Shown: positions 1 through 7,076 of the stretch, piece by piece
Position numbering within the stretch: the first letter of the stretch is position 1
How the letters are laid out: every line of letters begins with the position of its first letter
Origin: Bacteroidales bacterium
Lineage (GTDB): Bacteria; Bacteroidota; Bacteroidia; Bacteroidales; ML635J-15
Assembly (NCBI GenBank): GCA_028701945.1
Contig: JAQVPT010000114.1
Coordinates: forward strand, 1-10,099
Direction: 5' to 3'
Length of the DNA: 10,099 bases
Notes under the pieces: model-generated
Seen by the model: only the letters and a program-made list of their open reading frames with translations
Told to the model about the DNA's origin: nothing
Database searches by the model: none
Made by a program: the position numbers and the translations under genes

Positions 1-1289
1 TTAGCAGTTTCGACCACCTCTCCTACTAATACATCAACAGTTTCGACCGCTTTTTTTATGGCCTTATACACTCCAGTATGCCCAACCATATCGCCATTAG
101 CAAAATTTACAACTATTAGATCATGTAAGTTTTTATTTATTTCGGCAACTAAGGCTTCTTTAACTTCTGGAGCACTCATTTCGGGTTGCAAATCGTAAGT
201 AGCCACTTTTGGCGATTGAATTAGAACCCTAATTTCATTTTTGAATATATCTTCACGTCCACCACTAAAAAAGAATGTAACATGAGCATATTTTTCAGTT
301 TCGGCAATTCTCAATTGAGACAATCCATTTTTTGCAACAATTTCACCAATCGTATTATGCAAATTATCCTTATCATAAATAATATTAACGTTCTTAAATG
401 ATTCGTCATATCTCGTCATTGTATAATACTCCAATGGCATAGTTTGCATTCCATGTTGAGAAAAGTTTTGCTGAGTTAATGCAGTTGTAATCTGACGTAA
501 TCTATCAGTTCTAAAGTTAAAACAAATAACAACATCATCCTTTTGTATTGTGGTTAAAGGATTATTGTCATCGTCCACCATAACTATCGGCTTTATAAAT
601 TCATCAGTAACTCCATTATCATAAGATTTTTGCATACTGTCAAGAATGTCAGTACTTTTTTCACCTATTCCGCTAATCATTAAGTCGTAACCTATTTTCA
701 CTCTTTCCCAACGTTTATCGCGATCCATAGTGTAATAACGACCAACTAAACTCGCCAATTTAACAGATGAAGTTTTTAAAGCATCACTAATTTTGGTTAA
801 AAAACCTACTCCACTTTTCGGATCTGTATCACGACCGTCTGTTAAAGCATGAATAAATGTTTTATTATGTCCAAGCTGGTCTGAGAGTTTAACTAAAGCT
901 AACAAATGATCATTCGTTGAATGAACACCACCGTCAGAAACGAGTCCAAGCAAATGAATCTGTTTATCATTTTTTATAGCATAATCGAAAGCCTTATTCA
1001 AGACTGGATTCTTATAAAAATCACCTCTTTCAATTTCCTTGTTTATCCTAACAAGATCTTGATAAACAACTCGTCCAGCACCAATATTTAAATGTCCAAC
1101 CTCCGAATTTCCCATTTGCCCATCAGGTAACCCCACATCCTCTCCAGAAGCCAGCAGCTCTGAGTTTGGGTAATCTTTTAAAAACTTATGATAATTTGGC
1201 GTTTTCGAGTTACTAATAATATCTGATTTGCTTCCATCTCCTTTTCCCCAACCATCAAGGATCATTAAAATAACTTTTTGTTTTTCCAT
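1..1289 (-). CDS. gpmI: 2,3-bisphosphoglycerate-independent phosphoglycerate mutase, C-terminus cut by window edge
   Basis: Interconverts 3- and 2-phosphoglycerate in glycolysis and gluconeogenesis; a cytoplasmic, metal-dependent (usually Mn) alkaline-phosphatase-superfamily enzyme. I translated 429 codons from the ATG at 1289 with no stop before the edge. Visible signatures: the metal Asp at residue 12 in ILDGWG; the phospho-acceptor Ser62 in MGNSEVGH, the same number as in the Geobacillus enzyme; His123 in SDGGVHSTNDH; the substrate-binding DGRDT near 151-155; VGRYYTMDRDKRWER near 182-196; FNFRTDRLRQ near 258-266; the EKYAHVTFFFSGG segment near 332-344; and NFANGDMVGHTG near 395-406 with a metal Asp and His. 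Members are usually about 505-515 residues, so roughly 80 C-terminal residues, including the later ADHGN-type metal site, lie outside. No Shine-Dalgarno precedes the ATG. The gene is divergent from the BRO-N gene. Identification is secure. Confidence 0.97.
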   Translation of the reverse strand, partial: MEKQKVILMILDGWGKGDGSKSDIISNSKTPNYHKFLKDYPNSELLASGEDVGLPDGQMGNSEVGHLNIGAGRVVYQDLVRINKEIERGDFYKNPVLNKAFDYAIKNDKQIHLLGLVSDGGVHSTNDHLLALVKLSDQLGHNKTFIHALTDGRDTDPKSGVGFLTKISDALKTSSVKLASLVGRYYTMDRDKRWERVKIGYDLMISGIGEKSTDILDSMQKSYDNGVTDEFIKPIVMVDDDNNPLTTIQKDDVVICFNFRTDRLRQITTALTQQNFSQHGMQTMPLEYYTMTRYDESFKNVNIIYDKDNLHNTIGEIVAKNGLSQLRIAETEKYAHVTFFFSGGREDIFKNEIRVLIQSPKVATYDLQPEMSAPEVKEALVAEINKNLHDLIVVNFANGDMVGHTGVYKAIKKAVETVDVLVGEVVETA

Positions 1290-1339
1290 AATTTTAAAAT
1301 ATTTAAGTTTAATATTCCGTCTATATCTAATTATTCGCA

Positions 1340-1347
1340 CAAAATTA
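1340..1347 (-). promoter_or_regulatory. Candidate -7 box for gpmI
   Basis: Read on the minus strand this is TAATTTTG, an exact match to the Bacteroidetes TAnnTTTG -7 consensus, about 50 bp before the gpmI ATG. The nearest upstream TTTG lies only 13 bp away, shorter than the usual spacing of about 19, so the -33 half is unconvincing. AT-rich DNA yields such matches by chance. Confidence 0.35.
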
Positions 1348-1523
1348 CAATATATTTTGACAAAAATTTGAATTGTCTTTTTTATTCATTTTTATCTAGT
1401 CATTAAAAAAAGACTCATGACTTTTACTATATCGTATTAACCATATAAATCGCAAATTGTTATATTTTACTTCATTGTTGTCCGAGAAAAAAATCAAGAG
1501 CTCTGTACTGTTTTATACATAAC

Positions 1524-1541
1524 GTCCCTACGGGACTTTTT
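1524..1541 (+). repeat. GC-rich hairpin GTCCC-TAC-GGGAC followed by five T
   Basis: A 5-bp perfect all-but-one-GC stem with a 3-nt loop, then TTTTT on the plus strand. It has the form of a small intrinsic terminator, but no plus-strand gene lies upstream of it in the window for it to terminate, since gpmI runs the other way. A REP-like or mobile-element-derived palindrome fits the context better. Part of it recurs in inverted orientation at 2776-2784, beyond the BRO-N gene. Confidence 0.45.
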
Positions 1542-1634
1542 GCTTTATTGGCTTTGTTTTATTTTACAGTTTGCTTTCATTGTGAGAACGACACTGCATC
1601 ACTGAAAAAAATTCTAAAAAACGAAATGATTATG

Positions 1635-1642
1635 TATCTTTG
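1635..1642 (+). promoter_or_regulatory. Candidate -7 box for the BRO-N gene
   Basis: TATCTTTG matches the Bacteroidetes TAnnTTTG -7 consensus exactly. It lies 19 bp before the ATG at 1662, which would give a very short leader. No clear TTTG stands at the usual -33 distance, so this is half a promoter by pattern alone. Confidence 0.4.
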
Positions 1643-1661
1643 GGCTTGATAATTTGTAATT

Positions 1662-2510
1662 ATGACAAAAGAAACTACAATAAAATTATTTCAAGACCAG
1701 AGAGTTCGGGTTGAATGGCATAACAACCAAGAAAAATGGTTTTTTTCGATAGTAGATATAATTGGGATATTAACAGAAAGTGCTAATCCAAGAAAATACT
1801 GGAGTGTCCTAAAAACTAGATTAAAAAAGGAAGGAAGCGAGTTGGCTACAAATTGTAGTCAACTGAAAATGCTATCAGCAGATGGAAAATATTACAAAAC
1901 AGATGTTGCTGATACAGAACAATTATTGCGATTAATACAATCAATTCCATCACCCAATGCAGAGCCGTTTAAACTATGGTTAGCAAAAGTTGGATATGAA
2001 AGGATTGAAGAAACTGAAGACCCAGAAAAAGCCTTTGACAGAGCAATGGAAACTTATTTAAAAAAAGGATATTCTGCAAATTGGATAAATCAAAGACTTA
2101 AAAGTATTGAAGTTCGTAAAGAACTGACTGATGAATGGGATATACGTGGTGTAAAAAAAGGCTTAGAATATGCAATACTAACAGATGAGATTACGCAAGC
2201 CTGGGCTGGATTAACAACAAAAGAATACAAAGATTTAAAAGATTTAAAAAAGGAAAATCTACGGGATAATATGACTAATCTTGAATTAGTTTTAAATATG
2301 CTTGCAGAAGCTACGACAACAGAAATCTCAAAAGAGAAGAAACCCAAATCATTTTTAGAAAATAAGGAAATAGCAAAACAGGGTGGAACTATTGCTGGAA
2401 ATACGAGAAAGGAAATTGAAGAAAAGACAGAAAAGAGTGTAATTTCACCATTAAACTCAAAAAAACTTGGGAAGAATTCAGAAAATGAAAATAAAGAATT
2501 GGAAGAATAA
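1662..2510 (+). CDS. BRO-N domain protein with DinD-like C-terminal half (phage antirepressor-like)
   Basis: A 282-residue protein. Residues about 8-112 look like a BRO-N domain, the DNA-binding module of baculovirus BRO proteins and phage antirepressors: WFFSIVDIIGIL at 26-37, then KYWSVLKTRLKKEG, ending in the typical LWLAKVGYERIEE around 105-117. Residues about 130-265 resemble E. coli DinD, a DNA-damage-inducible protein, in motif order: an arginine-rich helix (WINQRLKSIEVRKEL), GLEYAILTDEIT, YKDLKDLKKENLRDNM, TNLELVLNMLAEATTTEI, and a GG-x-IAGNTRKEIEE tail. The C-terminus is Lys/Glu-rich and low in complexity. There is no Shine-Dalgarno. It stands alone with no integrase or phage structural gene nearby, but sits in palindrome-rich DNA, as expected of an accessory gene. 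Domain assignment is by recognition; the molecular role in Bacteroidota is not known to me. Confidence 0.85.
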   Translation: MTKETTIKLFQDQRVRVEWHNNQEKWFFSIVDIIGILTESANPRKYWSVLKTRLKKEGSELATNCSQLKMLSADGKYYKTDVADTEQLLRLIQSIPSPNAEPFKLWLAKVGYERIEETEDPEKAFDRAMETYLKKGYSANWINQRLKSIEVRKELTDEWDIRGVKKGLEYAILTDEITQAWAGLTTKEYKDLKDLKKENLRDNMTNLELVLNMLAEATTTEISKEKKPKSFLENKEIAKQGGTIAGNTRKEIEEKTEKSVISPLNSKKLGKNSENENKELEE

Positions 2511-2588
2511 ACAACGAAAAGGTAACAGCACCTATATGTAATGTGGGAATACGTCTGTAAACATTCAGGCAGAACACTTCCGAACACC

Positions 2589-2617
2589 GCCAATCAGCCA
2601 GCTGGCTGATGGCTTTT
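2589..2617 (+). repeat. Perfect 18-bp palindrome with flanking GCC/GGC, then four T
   Basis: ATCAGCCAGCTGGCTGAT (2593-2610) is its own reverse complement. The stem extends to GCC (2589-2591) and GGC (2611-2613) across a single unpaired A at 2592. TTTT follows at 2614. It starts about 80 bp after the BRO-N stop, so it may act as that gene's terminator. The self-complementary centre, and a related palindrome 46 bp on, make a REP-type repeat equally likely. Confidence 0.6.
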
Positions 2618-2635
2618 GCGATAAAAATTTAAAAC

Positions 2636-2659
2636 AATCCGCCAACTGGCAGATGGATT
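2636..2659. repeat. Second, imperfect palindrome with the same core
   Basis: AATCC (2636-2640) pairs with GGATT (2655-2659) around GCCAACTGGC (2641-2650). Nine of those ten core bases match the GCCAGCTGGC core of the palindrome at 2589-2613. Two diverged copies of one element in tandem is the simplest reading. Related sequences elsewhere in the genome would show it to be a REP family. Confidence 0.5.
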
Positions 2660-2929
2660 CGTGAGAACTTTGAAAAGGTAATTTATTTTCCTATTCCACA
2701 CTCCACACAGCCGCAACCGATATATGACACCTAAGGGACATTATTTCGGTAAAAACTAAGTAGTCAAGGTTTTAGAAGTCCCGTTAGACGAGATATTCTT
2801 TTTATCTAACCCAAATATATCTTATTAAACTTTTATCGGACATCAATGATTTTACTTGTGAGAAAACACAATACTTGTAAATGCACGCAAACAATATTGA
2901 TGATTATCGATTAAAACTCAAAAAAAACA

Positions 2930-2957
2930 TTTTACATAGAAAATTATTGTATTTTTA
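2930..2957 (+). promoter_or_regulatory. Candidate dapB promoter
   Basis: TATTTTTA at 2950-2957 matches seven of eight positions of TAnnTTTG. It sits 20 bp before the dapB ATG, the short-leader arrangement also seen for the BRO-N gene. A TTTT/TTTA stretch at 2930-2934 could stand in for the -33 TTTG about 15-16 bp upstream, which is a weak match. Support is pattern only. Confidence 0.3.
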
Positions 2958-2977
2958 CGCTATAAAATTTGTCAGGT

Positions 2978-3712
2978 ATGAATATTGGTATTATTGGTTA
3001 CGGAAAAATGGGAAAAACCATTGAGCAAATAGCCATGCAAAGGAATCATAAAGTAACTGTAATTGTTGATTTGGAAAATAAAGACAGCATCGCAAATCAA
3101 TTAAAAGACAATGTAGATGTAGCTATTGAATTTACTACCCCCGATTCTGCAAAGAACAATATTTTTGAATGTGCAGCAGCAGGCATTCCTATTGTTTCGG
3201 GAACGACTGGTTGGAAAATAGACGAAAATCAAATTCAACAAATCTGCCAAGAGAATAACAGCTCTGTGTTTTATGCATCTAATTTTAATATAGGTGTAAA
3301 TATTTTTATGGAGATAAATGAAAAACTGGCTGAATTACTCGGCGATTTTGAATCTTACGATGCTCGTATCGAAGAAACACATCATATCCATAAGTTAGAC
3401 AAACCAAGTGGTACAGCAATAAGTCTTGCTAATGGGATTTTTAAAAACAACTCTAAATATGTTAATTATGAGTTAAAACCTGTTAAAGACAAACGAAATC
3501 TCGAAATTGAATCGTTTAGAGAAGGTGAAATAATAGGATCTCACAAAGTAATTTGGGAAAGCGAAATAGATAATATTATACTTGAACATAATGCAAAAGA
3601 CCGTACAGGATTTGCCATTGGAGCAGTTTTAGCGGCAGAATTTTTAATGAACAAAAAAAGTGGTTACTTTACAATGCGTGATTTATTAAAACTACAAAAT
3701 AATGGCAAATAA
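2978..3712 (+). CDS. dapB: 4-hydroxy-tetrahydrodipicolinate reductase
   Basis: Reduces 4-hydroxy-tetrahydrodipicolinate with NAD(P)H in the diaminopimelate/lysine pathway; cytoplasmic. The protein has 244 residues from the ATG at 2978. A TTG nine bases upstream is in frame, but the ATG places the nucleotide-binding strand MNIGIIGYGKMG right at the N-terminus, as usual for the family. Visible motifs: GxGxMG at 7-12, EFTTPDSA at 51-58, GTTGW at 75-79, ASNFNIGVNIF at 100-110, and the catalytic signature EETHHIHKLDKPSGTA at 132-147 with His135, His136 and Lys139 and the substrate-binding SGT. The end matches family expectations (GAVLAAEFLMNKKSGYFTMRDLL). The stop codon lies inside the start of lepB, an 11-bp overlap, so the two are very probably co-transcribed. 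Confidence 0.97.
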   Translation: MNIGIIGYGKMGKTIEQIAMQRNHKVTVIVDLENKDSIANQLKDNVDVAIEFTTPDSAKNNIFECAAAGIPIVSGTTGWKIDENQIQQICQENNSSVFYASNFNIGVNIFMEINEKLAELLGDFESYDARIEETHHIHKLDKPSGTAISLANGIFKNNSKYVNYELKPVKDKRNLEIESFREGEIIGSHKVIWESEIDNIILEHNAKDRTGFAIGAVLAAEFLMNKKSGYFTMRDLLKLQNNGK

Positions 3713-5342
3713 AAAAATCGGGTTAAAATCAAAAATACTCAATTCGAAAATTTATCAAAAAATCAACACTAAATATGTTTGGTTTGCTCTAGTTACATTG
3801 TGCTACGTTTTATGGGTAGTGTGGTTGGGAAACTATTGGTGGCTACTACTAGAACTTATTATTATTGATATTTATCTGACAAAATTTGTTCGTTGGGCGT
3901 TCTGGAAACCTCGAAAAGATAAAAAATATTCAACAATCAAAAGGAAAACTCTCGAATGGGTTGATGCACTAATATTTGCAGTTATAGCAGCCTCATTTAT
4001 AAGAATATTCTTCTTTGAAGCATTTACAATTCCTACTTCCTCGATGGAAAAGACATTGATGGTTGGAGATTACCTTTTTGTCAGTAAAGTGGCTTATGGC
4101 CCTCGTGTACCGATGACGCCAATATCATTTCCATTTGTACATCATACATTGCCATTAACAAAGGCCACACCCTCATACGTAAAGTGGATACAAACTGAAT
4201 ACCGCAGAATGGCTGGCTGGGGCGATGTACAACGAGACGACATGGTCGTTTTTAATTTCCCAACAGGCGATACAGTAGTAATTCAAAATCAAGCACAAGA
4301 TTATTACGACATTACAAGAATTGCAGCATACATAATGGAAGAAAGTGAAAAAGCATATCTTGCAAACAATAATTTTGATACTACAAAATTGGCAAGCCTA
4401 AAACCTAACGAGTATTATTACCAACTTGCATATTACATTTTTGACCCGAATACAAATCCTGCACACAATGCAGAAATGATTGAAGGTGCTTCGGTAAAAT
4501 TGCGTCAATATGATGAAGAATTTTACAAATCAAAAAGCACCGCTAATCTAACAGAAAAATTAAAAACTCATGAAGACTACATGAAAATTGCACGCAAAAC
4601 AATTATGGACGTTTACGACATAATTGTAAGACCATTAGATAAGCGTGAAAATTACATCAAACGCTGTGTGGCAGTTGGTGGCGACACACTAGAAGTTCGT
4701 GATGGAGAAGTTTTTATAAACAGCAAGCCCCAAAAAGAAATCCCAACAAAACAATTTAATTATCGTGTTCAAACTGACGGAACTGGAATACCAGCAAGAG
4801 TTCTAAAAGAACATGGGATTAATCAATCTGACATCAGGGTTGAAAATAATACTTTTATAATACCGCTTACAAGTATAAATCTTCAAGATTTCAAAAACAT
4901 ACAACTTATAAAAAGCATTTCCAAAGATGTTAAACCGAAAGGCGAACCTAACTTTAGAATTTTCCCACATAACGAACAATATAACTGGAACGAAGATTGG
5001 TTTGGTCCACTTTACATCCCTGCGGCTGGAGCAACAATAAAATTGGATAGCAAGAACCTGCCACTTTACGAAAGAATAATTGATTATTACGAAAATAATG
5101 ATCTCGAAGTAAAAGAAGACGGCATTTATATAAATGGAGACAAAACTGAGCAATACACATTTAAAATGACCTACTACTGGATGATGGGTGACAATAGACA
5201 TAATTCAGCAGATGCCAGATTCTGGGGATTTGTTCCAGAAGACCATGTTGTAGGGAAAGCCTGGCTAATTTGGCTTTCAAGAGACAAAGAATATGGCGGA
5301 ATTAGATGGAACAGAATTGGTAAAATAGTTCATAACGAATAA
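3702..5342 (+). CDS. lepB: Signal peptidase I, active, with large insertions
   Basis: Cleaves signal peptides from exported proteins at the outer face of the inner membrane (family S26, Ser/Lys dyad). The protein has 546 residues. Residues about 24-63 hold one or two hydrophobic segments, and 87-106 another membrane anchor leading into the active site. Catalytic Ser114 is in IPTSSMEKTL (box B). Box C is near 177-190 (VQRDDMVVFNFPTGD). The general-base Lys320 is in NYIKRCVAVGGD (box D). Box E is MGDNRHNSADARFWGFVPE at 495-513. About 125 residues lie between boxes C and D and about 150 between D and E, far more than in E. coli LepB; such insertions are familiar in Bacteroidota enzymes. All four boxes are intact. 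It overlaps the dapB stop and lies upstream of a degenerate paralogue. Confidence 0.95.
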   Translation: MANKKIGLKSKILNSKIYQKINTKYVWFALVTLCYVLWVVWLGNYWWLLLELIIIDIYLTKFVRWAFWKPRKDKKYSTIKRKTLEWVDALIFAVIAASFIRIFFFEAFTIPTSSMEKTLMVGDYLFVSKVAYGPRVPMTPISFPFVHHTLPLTKATPSYVKWIQTEYRRMAGWGDVQRDDMVVFNFPTGDTVVIQNQAQDYYDITRIAAYIMEESEKAYLANNNFDTTKLASLKPNEYYYQLAYYIFDPNTNPAHNAEMIEGASVKLRQYDEEFYKSKSTANLTEKLKTHEDYMKIARKTIMDVYDIIVRPLDKRENYIKRCVAVGGDTLEVRDGEVFINSKPQKEIPTKQFNYRVQTDGTGIPARVLKEHGINQSDIRVENNTFIIPLTSINLQDFKNIQLIKSISKDVKPKGEPNFRIFPHNEQYNWNEDWFGPLYIPAAGATIKLDSKNLPLYERIIDYYENNDLEVKEDGIYINGDKTEQYTFKMTYYWMMGDNRHNSADARFWGFVPEDHVVGKAWLIWLSRDKEYGGIRWNRIGKIVHNE

Positions 5343-5394
5343 CAGACCCTTAATATTCGCAATTTTATGATTAACTAAGATTTAACAATTCCTG

Positions 5395-5425
5395 TTTGCA
5401 AACTCTACTTTATTATGTATATTGG
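5395..5425 (+). promoter_or_regulatory. Candidate promoter for the second peptidase-like gene and wbqC
   Basis: TTTG at 5395-5398, inside the palindrome GTTTGCAAAC, is followed after 19 bp by TATATTGG (5418-5425), seven of eight positions of TAnnTTTG. The spacing fits Bacteroidetes promoters. A second pair, TTTG at 5428-5431 and TATGTTTT at 5453-5460, is 21 bp apart and equally plausible. The 186-bp gap after lepB suggests that some separate control is possible. Confidence 0.3.
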
Positions 5426-5528
5426 CGTTTGTAAAGTGAATATTTTGACTTATATGTTTTTTGTTAATGCACTTAAAATCAAAATTTCATAATACTTTTT
5501 ATTGTTTTTATTAAAATTTATTAATGAC

Positions 5529-6410
5529 ATGTCAAGGAAAAAAATAATTTTACTCGTTAGTAGTTCGGTAATTGTATTAACGGTAATCGTTATTGCTTTG
5601 TCTCTGGGAATTTACAAAGCTGATTTTTATCCTATAGGAGATAAAACCCATATAGTACAGAGAATTAAAAATCCAAATACTACTTTAAACTTAATAAAAC
5701 CGAGTGCCGCAAAACTTTTAAAGCAAGGCGATTTAATCATCCACAAAAACCCAACAATCTTAGACAAAAAATATCGTCAAAAGAAAAATTACTGCTCACG
5801 TGTGATAGGGATCCCTGGAGATATAATAAGAATTGAGAATACACAAATTTACGTTAATGATGTTTTATTTGAAGGAGATTTTACAAAATGGTTTTTATAC
5901 AGAGTTAGCACTCAAGAACCATGCGTATTTGAAAATCTTTTATCTGATTTCGATGTAGAAATTGTACAAATTCTTAATAATGATAAGGCATGTGAAATTG
6001 TATGTTCAAACGATATTTCAGAGAACATCGCAAAACTACCTGAAGTAATAAACATACGTAAAATAATAGTAGAAGAAAGAATACACGACATAAATATGTT
6101 TAGTTCTAAAGGGAATTCAGCAATGGGAAATCCTTACAATATGGGACCATTTGTTGTCCCACATAAAGACCTTACTACAATGATTAATCCAAGAAATATC
6201 GGTATTTATAAGTATGTGATTGATTTTTGCGAAGATAACGATTTGATTTTCAACATTAATGAAGTGAAAATAAACAACGAACTAGCGGAATCTTACACAA
6301 TCAAAAAGAATTATTATTTTGTGCTCAATGATAACAGACATAATAGAAATGATTCAAGAACATGGGGGTTTATACCCGAAGATTTGATAATTGGAAAAGT
6401 CATCAAATAA
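5529..6410 (+). CDS. Signal peptidase I-like protein lacking both catalytic residues
   Basis: A 293-residue paralogue of the preceding LepB. I prefer the ATG at 5529 (MSRKKIILLV) over a TTG 27 bases upstream. One membrane segment spans residues about 6-27 with the bulk expected outside. The tail aligns with LepB: NYYFVLNDNRHNRNDSRTWG at 261-280 matches YYWMMGDNRHNSADARFWG, and MGPFVVPHKDLTTMINPRNI matches its FGPLYIP segment. Two changes matter. LepB box D NYIKRCVAVGGD is NYCSRVIGIPGD here, so the base Lys is Ser90. Where LepB has FTIPTSSMEK this protein reads FYPIGDK, with no Ser-Met. Box E also starts NDN instead of GDN. The box C-D insertion is absent. I infer a catalytically dead, membrane-anchored homologue that may bind LepB or its substrates. 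The frame is intact with conserved motifs, so it is not an obvious pseudogene. wbqC follows 2 bp later. Confidence 0.85.
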   Translation: MSRKKIILLVSSSVIVLTVIVIALSLGIYKADFYPIGDKTHIVQRIKNPNTTLNLIKPSAAKLLKQGDLIIHKNPTILDKKYRQKKNYCSRVIGIPGDIIRIENTQIYVNDVLFEGDFTKWFLYRVSTQEPCVFENLLSDFDVEIVQILNNDKACEIVCSNDISENIAKLPEVINIRKIIVEERIHDINMFSSKGNSAMGNPYNMGPFVVPHKDLTTMINPRNIGIYKYVIDFCEDNDLIFNINEVKINNELAESYTIKKNYYFVLNDNRHNRNDSRTWGFIPEDLIIGKVIK

Positions 6411-6412
6411 CA

Positions 6413-7045
6413 ATGAGCAAAGCAATTCTGAATACTGCATACTTTCCAAACATTCAATATCTAAGCAAGTTTGTTCTATACGATGAAATATCAATTGAAC
6501 AAATGGACACTTATGCAAAACAAACTTATCGCAATCGATTTGTAATTGCATCTTCAAATGGACAATTAAGCCTAACTATACCAGTAGTAAAAAATAACAG
6601 AACAATTACAAAAGACATATTAATTGATTATTCTGAAGATTGGCAAAAAAAACAAAACAGAGCAATATTGTCGGCATATAAAAACTCAGCATTTTATGAC
6701 CATTATTTTCCAGAATTAGAGCATTTTTTCTTAAAAAAGGAAAAGTTTTTAATTGATCTAAATATGAAAATATTGGACAACCTACTTAACACAATTGGGA
6801 TACAAAAAAACTATAAAATAACCGATGCTTATAATAAAAATACGACAGATACTATTGACCTACGTGATAAAATACACCCAAAACTATCTAAAAATATTTA
6901 TGATGCTAATTTTGAACCAGCAGAATACTATCAGGTATTCTCTGAGAGACATGGTTTTATACCAAACCTTTGCATTTTAGATCTACTGTTTAACGAAGGA
7001 CCAATGACCTTATCTAAAATACAAGAAACATGCAAAAAAATATAG
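6413..7045 (+). CDS. WbqC-family protein
   Basis: A 210-residue cytoplasmic-looking protein of the WbqC family, named after a gene in O-antigen clusters; its biochemical activity is unknown to me. The ATG at 6413 comes 2 bp after the preceding stop and gives MSKAILNTAYFPNIQYLSKF, the expected family N-terminus. An in-frame upstream ATG (6362) would overlap the previous gene and add residues unlike the family. Other conserved stretches: YIEQ-like SIEQMDTYAKQTYRNRFVIA, LTIPV, IDYSEDWQKKQNRAILSAYK, YDHYFPELEHFF, and the C-terminal YYQVFSERHGFIPNLCILDL followed by LFNEGP. No signal peptide or membrane segment is seen. Tight spacing to the peptidase-like gene suggests translational coupling, with a link to envelope glycan or protein processing as an inference only. 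Confidence 0.9.
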   Translation: MSKAILNTAYFPNIQYLSKFVLYDEISIEQMDTYAKQTYRNRFVIASSNGQLSLTIPVVKNNRTITKDILIDYSEDWQKKQNRAILSAYKNSAFYDHYFPELEHFFLKKEKFLIDLNMKILDNLLNTIGIQKNYKITDAYNKNTTDTIDLRDKIHPKLSKNIYDANFEPAEYYQVFSERHGFIPNLCILDLLFNEGPMTLSKIQETCKKI

Positions 7046-7071
7046 GTTAAATTTGTTCATTTAACCTATAT
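7034..7071 (-). terminator. Intrinsic terminator for the leftward cyclophilin cluster
   Basis: A perfect 13-bp stem: ATATAGGTTAAAT (7040-7052) and ATTTAACCTATAT (7059-7071) around a 6-nt loop. On the minus strand it is followed by a run of T (the plus-strand A run at 7034-7039), the form of a rho-independent terminator for transcripts coming from the cyclophilin gene. On the plus strand no T run follows, although the same stem straddles the wbqC stop and may stabilise or end that transcript too. Confidence 0.65.
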
Positions 7072-7076
7072 CTATA
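7063..7076 (+). repeat. Left copy of probable target-site duplication
   Basis: AACCTATATCTATA abuts the left end of the MITE. Its partner at 7337-7350 differs at one base. It overlaps the right arm of the terminator stem, so the insertion appears to have hit just beside or within that arm. Confidence 0.6.

Larger units (their letters stand above)
1290..1661. other. Divergent intergenic region between gpmI and the BRO-N gene
   Basis: No reading frame here looks like a gene. The region holds the gpmI leader with its candidate promoter, a weak 6-bp hairpin (AGTCAT at 1398-1403 against ATGACT at 1417-1422), a compact GC-rich hairpin at 1524-1536, and a candidate promoter just before the BRO-N gene. 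The rest is AT-rich with no feature I recognise. Confidence 0.6.
2511..2977. other. Noncoding region between the BRO-N gene and dapB
   Basis: I see no convincing gene in either strand. The region holds two neighbouring palindromes sharing a CCA(G/A)CTGGC core (2589-2613 and 2636-2659), a 9-base sequence repeated in inverted orientation from upstream of the BRO-N gene (2776-2784), a weak 6-bp stem GTTAGA (2784-2789) with TCTAAC (2805-2810), and a possible dapB promoter near 2930-2957. It reads as an accumulation of small repeats rather than decayed coding sequence. Confidence 0.55.

Noticed and set aside
1398..1422. AGTCAT/ATGACT hairpin upstream of gpmI
   Set aside because: Six base pairs around a 13-nt loop in AT-rich DNA is expected by chance, and no gene end is near.
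2090..2593. Long minus-strand reading frames across the BRO-N gene
   Set aside because: The translation is Phe/Ser-rich with no domain signature and runs antisense to a gene with clear motifs; it is the complement of Lys/Glu-rich codons.
2969..2977. TTG start for dapB three codons upstream of the ATG
   Set aside because: The ATG at 2978 places the Rossmann strand at residue 2, as in the family, and no ribosome-binding signal favours the TTG.
4803..5201. Minus-strand reading frames within lepB
   Set aside because: They are antisense to conserved LepB boxes and their translations resemble no family I know.
6354..6557. Short minus-strand frame at the junction of the peptidase-like gene and wbqC
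   Set aside because: It is antisense to both well-supported genes and has no recognisable motif.
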